A stretch of 64,000 nucleotides of DNA from Asterias amurensis. Lineage: Eukaryota > Echinodermata > Asteroidea > Forcipulatida > Asteriidae. The stretch is taken from the NCBI RefSeq assembly GCF_032118995.1, contig NC_092666.1:15315950-15379949 (forward strand). The letters run 5' to 3'. Positions 54,796 through 64,000 of this stretch are shown here, one piece after another. Below the pieces are notes generated by a model. It had not been told where the DNA came from and did not search any database. It was given only the letters and a program-made list of their open reading frames with translations. How positions within the stretch are numbered: the stretch's first letter is position 1; every line of letters begins with the position of its first letter. The translations under genes and the position numbers were made by a program.

Positions 54796-57700
54796 ATGGA
54801 GGAGGAAATGTCACCATGTGAGACGACGGAAGATAGTACTCCAGTGCGTCTTGGCTATGTACCAAGGAGTAGAAGGTTACAACCAGGTGAGTGTTGCGTT
54901 AATCAGAACCCTCCATCCTCCCGATAGAGTGAGACTATCGAGACCAGAGGATGGAGGGTTATTATTATTCTACTAAGTAGCTGTAGGGCCCAATTTCATG
55001 GCTCTGTTTACCGCCGAATTCTGCGCTTATGATCTTGATTCCCCGCTAACAAGCAAGTGCCAACATTTCTGCACTAGCCATGTAAGCATAGAATGCCTAG
55101 TAATGCCTAGTAAAGTGGAGTACACACATAAATAAGCCAAAATTCACTGCTAACCTGTCAAATACGCCTACTGTTAGCACAGAATTCCCTGCTTCTGTAA
55201 GCGTTGATTCTGTGCTTACAGTAAGCAGAGCCATGAAATTGGGTTCTGGTGAGCAAGGACCCTCGCAATACTAGAAGAAACTTTTAAGCCATGATTCAAG
55301 ACTTACATTAATTACATTTAACATAGTGTTTTCTGTCAAATACAGCTGCCTTATTTGTACTATTTTACTAATTTTTGCTTCTTCGAATGTCAATGTGGAT
55401 TTGGTCTTTGAAAATGCACATAAATTTAGTACAAATACATGTTTTTCTTGTCATAATTTCAGGAGATGCTTTCTTTGAAGATGGTAATCTTGAGACAAGC
55501 TTATCCTACAAGCAGATGCCAGTACATGAACATTATGATGAGGAGGAAGAAGATCATATCAGGTGAATGAAGTATTTTACAAGTAAAGAGTCTGTATTTA
55601 GCCAATATTGCTCATCAGGCAGGTGGATATCTCCGGTTTCCTAGCATTAAAGACACTGGACACTATTGGTAATTGTCAAAGACCAGTCTTTACAGTTGGT
55701 CTCAACATACGCTTAAAATAACAAACCTGTGAAAGTTTTGAGCTCAATCGGTCATTGAAGTTGCGAGATAATAATGAAAGAAGAAAACACCCTTGCCACA
55801 CGAAGTTGTGTGCTTTTAGATGCTTAATTTTGTGACATCAAAGTCTAAATCTGCAGTGTGGTCTCAAAATCAAATTCGTGGAAAATTTCTTCTTTCTCGA
55901 AAACTATGTTACTTCAGGGGAAGCCGTGTCTCACAATGTTTTATACTATCAACCTCTCCCCATTACTCGTTACCAAGTAGGGTTTTATGATAATAATTAT
56001 TTTGAGTAATTACCAATAGTGTCCACTGCCTTTAAACAAAATGAGAATGTTTGTATTCCCCTTGACAGGATGCCAATCCATCCCAGGTTACTCCCCATCT
56101 CTCGCCAGTACCCATTTTTACTCCTTGGTAGAGAGACACAACTATGATAAAGTGCCTAGATCAAGGACACAAGTGTCACGACCGACCAGGCCAGGATTTG
56201 AATACAGATACACGTTCTGTAAATTACAGGTTTTAAGTCCACCACCCTAGACCACACGGCCACTTAACCTTATTTTTTGCAAGATTTTATCTTGGTGTTT
56301 AGGCTATTTTTTCAATACACATGCTAAGAAAATTTAGTTTCATAGTACCAACCAGTGCATGCCTCCTGATTCTTTGAAATGCATGATCCATTGTTCAATT
56401 GTTGCATCACAAAAACACTTGTTCTGTTTATTATTTATTTTCTTCTTTCAATACAGGCATAGAGATTTCAAATGTCATGTGATGGGCTGCAACCAAACCT
56501 TTACGACGGTTGCGTCTTTCGAGATCCACTACAATGGTTCTCATCGTAACATCTGTCGCTACTGCCGTCGCTCATATCCATCCAATCATCTCCTTGATAT
56601 TCATATATCAGAGTCACATGACTCTTTGTTTGAGATCATGGCACAAAAGCAGCCAATGGTAGGTACAGACCGAGGCAGATTATATCATATTTAAAGGCAA
56701 AGTATACCTTTGGTTTTTGGAACCTTTTGATTGTTTTAATCCTATATAAATGTTGGAGTTTACAATAAAACTAACCTGTGAAAATTTAATTTCAAATGGT
56801 GGTCGCATTTTTGAGATAACGTCAACAAATCCATAGCGAATAATATGTCCATGCAGCATATATATGCAGGAAGAATAATTCCTATTAGGATTTGAATAAA
56901 TAATATGAGAAGCATTACGACAGTTAGCCTTCTCAGATTCAATTTTTTGGGCAAAAAAACTGATATACATAGCTATACTACTAAAGTGAAATGTTCCTCA
57001 AAATGCTTTTTACTATCGAAAGCTGCTGTAGGCTTCCAACGAAAAGTTTGTATTACCATTAATGTTAAGATTAACTAAAAAAACGTATAGCTTCCCTTTA
57101 AAATTATTTTTTGTACTTGTGTAAATTCTTCCAGTACCAGTGTCTGATTGAGAGCTGTAGTGACAAGTTTGTCGACGGTCTGATGAGGAAAGATCACATG
57201 ATCAAACACCATCACTATCCAGCTAACTTCAGATTCCAAAAGGGGATCTGTAAACCAAGGTACATGTAACTCTTTTATTTATCCAATACCAAACCTTGTC
57301 TTAAAGCCATTGGACCCTTTCGGTACAGAAAAAAAATAAAAAAATCACAGATTTACAAATAATTTACAGGGTTTACAGAAGGTAATGGTGAAAGACTTCT
57401 CTTGAAATGATAGTCCACAAAATGCTTTACTTTTTGAGAAAACGGTAAAACAATATAAATTCTCGTTAGCGAGAAGTACGGATTTGTTATAAACACATGT
57501 CATGACACGGCGAAACGCGCGAAAACAGGAGTGGGTTTTCCCGTTATTTTCTCCCGACTCCGACGTCCCATTGAGCCTAAATTTCCACAGGATTGTTATT
57601 TTATATATAAGTTGTGATACACAGAGTGTGGGACTTGGACAATACTGTTTACCGAAAGTGTATAATGGCTTTAAAGGAACACGTTGCTTTGGATCGATTG

Positions 57701-58619
57701 AGTTGGTCTTTGAAAAGCATTCTGTAACCGTTTGTTATAAAATTGATATGGTTAGAAAGATGTTGTAAAAGTAGAATACAATGATCCACACAAACGTGCC
57801 TCGAAATTGCGTGGTTTTCCTTTTACCTCCTCAACTAACACGGTTGGCCATTTATGGGAGTCAAATTTTGTACTCCCATAAATGGCCGACCGTGTTAGTT
57901 CGCAAAGTAAAACGAAAACCACGCAATTTCAAGGCAAATTTGTGTAGATTATTGTATTCTACTTTTACAACATCTTTCCAACCATATGCATTTTATAACA
58001 AACGGTTACAGATGCTTTTTATAGACCAACTTGTCCAATCCAAGGCAACGTGTTCCTTTAAAGAACAAGTTTTCAACTTCCATTTTGAAAGTGTATACAT
58101 TTTTCTCATAAATTATGCGCATCCTTCGCAAATCAGCTTCTCAGCTGCAAGTAAGGATGATTAGCCTCTTAAATTCATTTTATAACCAATTCTATTTGTT
58201 ATTTTCCTCTGTGGGGCAGGTCAAAACCAGCAGCTAAACCAGCATCGAGTATCGGTGAAGATCAGATGGACACTGAAGCGCCAGCAGGTGGTGCCACACA
58301 TGGCGATACACCCCTACCCCTGAGTGATGCAACCTACTCAGCATCCAGTGAGACACTAACAGCGCATCCAGGGCGTGGTTCACAAACTGGAGGCAGACCT
58401 AGGGTCCCAGTCAACATATCATTTGGTCGTGGAGGGACACGGTCATTTCAACGAGGGCACCAAAAACAAAAGACTAAACCTAAGAAGGGAGGAGCTAATC
58501 AGAAACAATCAGGCCCTGCCCTAATGGAAGATTCAATGGATGTGCCACCAATGGAGAGTAATGACGTCATGAATATTAATGAGTCAAACGTGGAGGAGCC
58601 AATGAGTGAATATTCATGA
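54796..58619 (+). CDS. ZNF511: Zinc finger protein 511
   Basis: Coding exons 54796-54886, 55463-55562, 56457-56658, 57135-57259, 58220-58619, with consistent AG/GT borders; 918 bases, 305 residues (human about 250-260). DAFFEDGNLETSL in exon 2 matches the FFEDGD segment of vertebrate ZNF511. Three C2H2 fingers: C-x4-C at residues 70-93 (CHVMGC to NGSH), C-x2-C at about 97-117 (CRYC to SESH), C-x4-C at about 134-156 (CLIESC to MIKH). HDSLFEIMAQKQPMYQC and YPANFRF are family signatures, and NISFGRG near the C-terminus corresponds to TICFGQG of human. The function of ZNF511 is little known. The last exon ends in an acidic tail encoded by a repeated DNA unit that continues past the stop. AATAAA at about 59342 is a possible poly(A) signal. 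Confidence 0.93.
54986..55246. mobile_element. Palindromic element with GGGCCCAATTTCATGG ends
   Basis: GGGCCCAATTTCATGGCTCT at the left and AGAGCCATGAAATTGGGTTC at the right are inverted; TTCTGCGCTTATGATC pairs loosely with GATTCTGTGCTTACAG. Parts of related copies are at 13290-13505, 35910-35960 and 61330-61452. Confidence 0.75.
55647..56035. mobile_element. Family A foldback element, well preserved
   Basis: Starts TTAAAGACACTGGACACTAT and ends AGTGTCCACTGCCTTTAA. One of the most complete copies, in ZNF511 intron 3. Confidence 0.8.
56046..56262 (-). mobile_element. tRNA-derived SINE, minus strand
   Basis: On the minus strand GGCCGTGTGGTCTAGGGTGG resembles box A and TATTCAAATCCTGG box B; GTGTCCTTGATCTAGGCACT follows as in the SINE at 31846, then a body with GTAACCTGGGATGGATTGGC. 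The source tRNA cannot be named. Confidence 0.75.
57301..57675. mobile_element. TTAA-ended foldback element, family B
   Basis: TTAAAGCCATTGGACCCTTT at the left and TTTACCGAAAGTGTATAATG then GCTTTAA at the right are imperfect inverted ends. A second copy is inverted at 62274-62646. It shares its right TTAAA with the adjacent family C element. Confidence 0.75.
57671..58062. mobile_element. Family C long palindrome, best copy
   Basis: TTTAAAGGAACACGTTGCTT and GGCAACGTGTTCCTTTAAA frame inverted arms of about 190 bases; the centre is GGAGTCAAATTTTGTACTCC. It is directly joined to family B in ZNF511 intron 5. Confidence 0.88.
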
Positions 58620-58833
58620 CCTTCCAGAGCGCGCCCCAATGGAGGATTCAATGGATGGGTGCCACAGATTGAGAGTAATCAAGGAATGGCGTCATAAATA
58701 TAATAGGTCAAACATGGAGGAGCCAATGAGTAAATATTCATGACCTTAAGGCCCCGCCCTAATGGCGGATTCAATGGATATGCCACAGATGGAGAGTAAT
58801 CAAGGGAATGAGCCAATGAGTGGTTTTTCATGA
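58512..58833 (+). repeat. Tandem triplication covering the ZNF511 C-terminus and stop
   Basis: Three imperfect copies, about 90-125 bases each, of a unit with CCCTAATGG.GGATTCAATGG, CCACAGATGGAGAGTAATCA and GAGCCAATGAGTGAATATTC then ATGA. The first is coding (last 36 codons), the next two lie in the 3' UTR. Confidence 0.85.
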
Positions 58834-58897
58834 TGTCCACTTGTAATGTTTGTGTTGTATGGCTACAAGTAAATATTTAACTTGTACTCTTTTTGTT

Positions 58898-59271
58898 TTA
58901 AAGACAATGGACACTATAATGGTAATTGTCAAGACCATCTTCTCACTTGGTGTATCTCAACGGATGCATAACCTAACAAACCTGTGAAAACTTGAACTCA
59001 ATTAGTCATCGAAATTGCGAGATAATATTGGAAGAAAAAACACCCTTGTCACATGAAGTTGTGTGCTTTCAGATGCTTGATTTCGGGACCTCAAATTCTA
59101 AACTTGATCAAATTTGTGGAAATTACTTCTTTCTCGATAACAACGTCACTTCAGAGGGAGCCGTTTCTCACAATGTTTTATACTATCAACGTCTCCCCGA
59201 TACTCGTTAGCAAGTAAGGTTTTATGTTAATAACTGTCTTGGTTTATTACCAATAGTGTCCACAGCCTTTA
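58898..59271. mobile_element. Family A foldback element
   Basis: Starts TTTAAAGACAATGGACACTA and ends AGTGTCCACAGCCTTTAG, downstream of ZNF511. Confidence 0.7.
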
Positions 59272-59433
59272 GTAAATAGCCAACATGCTTACAATATTGT
59301 TCCTTGCTATCATGACCTCATCTCAAGAAATGAACATCACTAATAAAAAGTGCAAACTAATGTCTCATAACTCTTTCATATCGACACATTAAAGAAAAGC
59401 TAATCCAAGTAATGCCATATCACCCGGTCACCT

Positions 59434-60182
59434 CCGTGAGTAAGTGCACCTACCCTCGTGAGTAAGTGCACCTACCCTCGTGAGTAAGTGCACCTACCCT
59501 CGTGAGTAAGTGCACCTACCCTCGTGAGTAAGTGCACCTACCCTCGTAAGTGCACCTACCCTCGTGAGTAAGTGCACCTACCCTCGTGAGTAAGTGCACC
59601 TACCTTCGTGAGTAAGTGCACCTACCCTCGTGAGTAAGTGTACCTACCCCCGTGAGTAAGTGCACCTACCCTCGTGAGTAAGTGCACCTACCTTCGTGAG
59701 TAAGTGCACCTACCCTCGTGAGTAAGTGCACCTACCCTCGTAAGTGTACCTACCCTCGTGAGCAAGTGCACCTACCCTCGTGAGTAAGTGTACCTACCCC
59801 CGTGAGTAAGTGCACCTACCCTCGTGAGTAAGTGCACCTACCTTCGTGAGTAAGTGCACCTACCCTCGTGAGTAAGTGCACCTACCCTCGTGAGTAAGTG
59901 TACCTACCCTCGTGAGCAAGTGCACCTACCCTCGTGAGTAAGTGCACCTACCTTCGTGAGTAAGTGCACCTACCCTCGTGAGTAAGTGCACCTACCCTCG
60001 TGAGTAAGTGTACCTACCCTCGTGAGCAAGTGCACCTACCCTCGTGAGTAAGTGCACCTACCCTCGTGAGTAAGTGCACCTACCCTCGTGAGTAAGTGCT
60101 ACCTGCGTGAGTAAGTGCTACCCCTGTGAGTAAGTGCTACCCCTGTGAGTAAGTGCTACCCGCGTGAGTAAGTGTACCTACT
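59434..60182 (+). repeat. 22-bp minisatellite repeating a splice-donor-like motif
   Basis: About 34 copies of GTGAGTAAGTGCACCTACC then CTC, highly uniform, with occasional 16-base shortened units (CTCGTAAGTGCACCTACC) and higher-order blocks. The last units change to GTGAGTAAGTGCTACCCC. Each plus-strand unit contains GTGAGTAAGT, a consensus 5' splice donor. It lies between the convergent ZNF511 and HMBS genes. Confidence 0.95.
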
Positions 60183-61820
60183 TATCCTGTTTAGGCAGCC
60201 AGCCACCCTGCGCAATTTGTGGCTTCTTGAGGTATTCTTGATTCAAGAAATGAACAGTACGATTCATCAACCATCGTTAAAAATGATACAAATATACATA
60301 TACAAATATACATATAACCTTTGAAACACTGAAATAGACTTTTGGAACAGATTTTTATTATTATACAACCTGACATACAAATAATAAATCATTTTAATGA
60401 TTTTGTTTGTACTATTCCAAAAGCACCTTAAGGTTCTAAATACCCACTGGACCACTGGCAAGAAGTCCAGTACTTTCCCATAAAATCAAATATATCTGAC
60501 TTTGAAGACTGGATAACAGGTTTTGTAAACCAAAACCTATAAAAAGATCATCCAATATATCTATATATATAATATGTCTAGAAAAAGAGAACTACTTTTT
60601 AAGAAAAACATTTTCAAAACAACTCCTGATCCAGAGAGAGCTCTGCAAGATTTGTGAAATTTGAGCGCATTCATTGGAGGAAATGCATCTTATTCTAAAT
60701 ACAAATTTGTTCAAAATTCTGCTCAACTCATTTTCAGAAATAGAGGAAACAAAGTACGGTTTCAAGCTGAAATTGTCGCAAATCTAAACACTATTATGAA
60801 ACTGAGGAGTTTTTACTCCCATTTTTATGCCAAAATACTTGTTCACTTGAACCAACAACCCAGCACCACAGCCGTTCTCACAACCTTTTTTTTTTAACAA
60901 TATGCCTCTCTAAATATTTATTCATGACGTCATAATTTTTACCCAAAATCAGGCTATGGGCGCTCGTCCGCCATCACTGCAGTGGATGCACCTCGTTTTG
61001 GGTTAGCATTGTGACCTACCTCATGCATTATTAAAAGAGGCATATTCCTTTCAAACCACCAACAAATGAGCGCAGTGTAAATTTTATGGTAACCTGGTAA
61101 CCGTAAAGTGAGTTTTACTTTGGGGTTCTTTGTAAAAACATGCAAGGTCTTGAGTCAGATAGTCATTACGTTTTAGACATTCTCTTTCCTATTATTCACG
61201 CATGTCAGTGCTACTCAATAAAATTATGACAAAAAAAAGCAGTCTCCCTTGTGGTTTATTACTTAATTAATCATCCAGTTCACTAAACCCAAGAAAACTT
61301 GCCTAGTGCATCTACATACATAATTTAGCCAGCAGGGCCCATTTTCAAAAGGGTGCTCAAGCAGAAAATTTAGCAGAATACATTACCAGTCACAAGTGGT
61401 ACGCGTGATAAGCATAATTTTGTGCTTAAGCAGCTCTATGAAACAGGGCCCTGGTATAATGAGTCATACAGCATGACTCAGACTTGTAGTCACGGATACT
61501 TTCGTTCTAGTATTTTGCTGGTGGGTCGGCGGGTAATTGGTTTGTAGAATAGGCCCATAAAAAAAATATATCTATTTCTAAAAGGTGGAAGTTTTGCATC
61601 ACTAGGGTCATCCCACACACAATAGTATCAAAAGGTACATCTCATGGAAGCCCATCCTACCACCTGATCTACACATCTAAGAGATTTCTATCATCCTGCC
61701 ACAGCATCTGTCTAGCTCCCTGTATCCAAACGCAATCAAGAATACCGCTTCTCAAAGCCCCCCCCAAAAAGCACCCGACTGGGAAAAACAAAACTGGCTG
61801 TCCCCTGCCACGTGAGCATC
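60183..61820. other. Spacer and HMBS 3' UTR
   Basis: No gene recognised in the left part. AATAAA on the minus strand near 61255 is a likely HMBS poly(A) signal, giving a 3' UTR of about 570 bases. 61330-61452 holds a GGGCCCATTTTCAAAAGGGT...AGCTCTATGAAACAGGGCCC inverted element inside that UTR. Confidence 0.5.
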
Positions 61821-63510
61821 TCATTTCCTCCTTTCTTCAATTTCTTTCTTGGCTGCTTCCAGAATCTTGTCTGCACCGTTTTTAAGCATTACCCTGGCAA
61901 CCTGACTCCCAAGATTCTCAGCTGCTAGCATGGCCTTGTGGGATAGGTGTGGAGCGACAATGCTGGAGTAACCCTTGAAAGAATCATCGTCAGGCTTTGC
62001 TTGCTCCTATGAGGAAAACAATTAGTATGACATCATTCCTGTTTAAATAAAGTTCCCTTTACAAAGGAGAAAACGCCTTGGTGCCCCTGCCCTTTAAAAA
62101 ATCAAGCACAAGGCTCTCAGGTGACAATGCCTCTAATGATATGCAGCTCAGCCTTCTCAAGGTTCAAGGTTCATTTTATTTCCACAGTATCAAAAGACAA
62201 AAAACAATATCAAACAGCAGTCAAAAGAAATCATTACAACAATGAAAAATAATCGTTTAAAAATAATTCTCCCTTAAAGCCAGTGGGCACTTTCGGTAAA
62301 CAGTATTGTCCAAGGCCCACACTTCGTGTATCACAACTTCTAAATAAAATAACAAACCTGTGTAAATTTAGGCTCAATCGGTCATCGGAGTCGAGAGAAA
62401 ATAACGGGAAAAACCCATCCTTGTTTCCGCACGTTTTCGCCGTGTCATGACATGTGTTTACTATAAATCCGTAATTCTCGATGTCAAGAATTGATAATTG
62501 TTTTAATGTTTTCTCAAAAAGTAAAGCATTTCATGGAACAATATTTCAAGAGAAGTCTTTTACCATTACCTTCTGTAAACACTGTAAGTTATTTGTAAAT
62601 CTGTGAATTTTTATTTTTCTGTTCTGAAAGTGTATAATGGCTTTAACAGTAATCCACTGACCAAATACCAGTTAAAACATCTGAGGAACAGTCAGAATTC
62701 ACTCCAGGTGGACCGGCTGACTAGTTCAGTGATGAAAAGCTTCCCAATTTAGTATGAATTATGGATAAGTGCAAAATCTGACGGACCAGTAAAATGTAGC
62801 TACATGTATAAAACTGGTCCTGCTGGCAAGTCACTGAAAAAGTTATGGGCAAACCCTGTAGCTTACAGCTTCAGTAATGTAAAATTGAGAACGTCTGAAA
62901 GCGTACCTGTTTCAAGAATGCATCCTCTAGTAGGTCCACTGATTGAGTTTCCTCCACGCATTCAGAACCATCTAGACTAAATGCAGCTCCTGTAAATTTG
63001 ATCTGAAATTAACAAAAGTTTTTTTCCCATTTAATACGTAACAAAATCATGCGGAATAAAGTTACCAGCCAAAATACCATGTGACATGCACCATTTCTTA
63101 CTGGTATCCTGCTTACTTCTGCTAAGCAATTTGTAATTGTCTGCTTTAAGCAGAATGCGTTTTCACAGCTGTAACCAATAACTGTTTCATTGGCCGGTGA
63201 TTAACCAATGGCCAATTCAACCGAAACAGTTGTTGGTGACAACTGCGAAAACGCACCCTTACTCTTATCTCAGTTACTGAAAAGAGGGAATTCCTACCTC
63301 GCTATCGGTGACCAGTGAATGGCAGGCTACCGGTGCACTACAACCCCCCTCGAGTGTCTTGAGGAGCGCCCTCTCACAGACACACTGGAGCAGTGTAGAA
63401 GGGTCGTGTAGTTTGGATAAGAACTGGATGAGTTGCTTGTTGCTGGACTTGGTTTCAACAGCCATAGCTCCCTGACATGGTGAGTACATGCAGATATCTG
63501 GCTTTAAAAT
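61821..63510 (-). CDS. HMBS: Hydroxymethylbilane synthase (porphobilinogen deaminase), last three exons
   Basis: Exons 63510-63298, 63002-62907 and 62006-61821 on the minus strand, all phase 0, encode the C-terminal 164 residues; earlier exons lie beyond the right edge. The enzyme polymerises four porphobilinogen units into hydroxymethylbilane in the cytosol, the third step of heme synthesis. CMYSPCQGAMAVE opens domain 3; LEGGCSAPVACHS holds the cysteine that carries the dipyrromethane cofactor; FSLDGSECVEET follows; the last helix is LAAENLGSQVARVMLKNGAD and ILEAAKKEIEERRK. The length of this part matches the human enzyme (about 360 residues in all). Stop TGA at 61823-61821. Confidence 0.95.
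62274..62646. mobile_element. Family B foldback element
   Basis: TTAAAGCCAGTGGGCACTTT to AAAGTGTATAATGGCTTTAA, inverted relative to the 57301 copy. It lies in the last HMBS intron. Confidence 0.75.
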
Positions 63511-63524
63511 CTGAAACAAATACA

Positions 63525-63640
63525 ATTCAATTCAGTTGTTTTATTGTCACACATACATGTATATACAGTGAAATTCACTTTGGTTTGCGAGTCTAAAAAT
63601 ATTAAAAATGACAAAAAATACAGAAAACCCTTAAACCACA
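63525..63640 (-). mobile_element. Retroelement 3' tail
   Basis: On the minus strand TTCACTGTATATACATGTAT, TGTGTGACAATAAAAC and AACTGAATTGAATTG make the typical end of a LINE or SINE with an ATTGAA-type tail. It lies in an HMBS intron. The rest of the element was not identified. Confidence 0.55.
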
Positions 63641-64000
63641 TAGGCATACAATAACGAGCAAATAAACAGTATGCGCACATTATGCATAGAGAAATTTACA
63701 GTAAACAAATATTGCAAGAAATTAACATCATTTGGTTTTTAGCCTCGTGGACCAATTGTTAATGGTTGAGTTGGAGACATTAATAGGCGACAGTAGATAA
63801 TTGGGTAAATTTTCCATGGGGTGAGAGTCATTAGTAACGAAAAAGTCTGAAACTTGGATACAAATTCAAAGGTATATTGAAATGATGCCATTTCTACCGT
63901 TTGGAAACCCATGGGGTTATAGATTCCAAGGAGCTTTTGGAAACTGTATCAAAAGCACTAGAGAAGTAGACCAATGAGCAGGATTTCTTTGTTTTATGAA

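Noticed and set aside
59434..60182. CRISPR-like array
   Set aside because: Units are contiguous 22-mers without unique spacers, in an animal genome. It is a minisatellite.

Overview
This is a 64 kb piece of animal nuclear DNA. Genes are split by GT-AG introns, intergenic DNA is AT-rich, a ribosomal-protein gene carries a 5' TOP leader, and introns and spacers are full of short inverted-repeat elements, tRNA-derived SINEs and LINE remnants. The 5S rRNA sequence, the CCCTAA/TTAGGG telomere-type tract, the gene set and the dispersed-element style suggest a deuterostome invertebrate, most likely an echinoderm (sea-star-like). The taxon is an inference. All exon models below were built by hand from splice sites, reading frame and family knowledge; nothing was aligned by computer.

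Layout, left to right. (1) 696-5243 (-): a possible small two-exon gene of unknown function. (2) 6050-32750 (+): a complete nephrin-type cell-adhesion receptor gene with 22 coding exons, giving 1267 residues: signal peptide, nine Ig domains, one FN3 domain, a membrane span and a Tyr-rich tail. Its introns hold two 5S rRNA genes flanking a LINE fragment, a decayed copy of its own first Ig exon, and several repeat arrays. (3) 33193-37158 (-): FDXACB1, five exons, tail to tail with nephrin. (4) 37304-42155 (+): RPS19 (eS19), head to head with FDXACB1. (5) 48740-52667 (-): a Cut8/Sts1-type nuclear proteasome tether, six exons. (6) 53202-58619 (+): ZNF511, head to head with the Cut8-like gene. (7) 61821-63510 (-): the last three exons of HMBS (porphobilinogen deaminase), running off the right edge.

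The genes do not form a pathway. Nephrin acts in cell-cell adhesion. RPS19 acts in the 40S ribosome, and FDXACB1 belongs to a family whose N-terminal fold resembles rRNA methyltransferases. The Cut8-like protein would act in nuclear proteolysis, ZNF511 is a zinc-finger protein and HMBS makes heme. Two divergent pairs (FDXACB1/RPS19 and Cut8-like/ZNF511) have short shared promoter regions.

The accessory DNA is the most unusual part. Three foldback families have TTAA(A)-type ends, and two foldback minisatellites are built on GTCGCCCCC and AACTCGGTCCC. One of these encloses an interstitial telomere tract. A roughly 34-copy 22-bp array repeats a consensus 5' splice donor. The C-terminus of ZNF511 lies in a tandem repeat that continues past the stop codon. 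I found no prokaryote-like defence or biosynthetic system.
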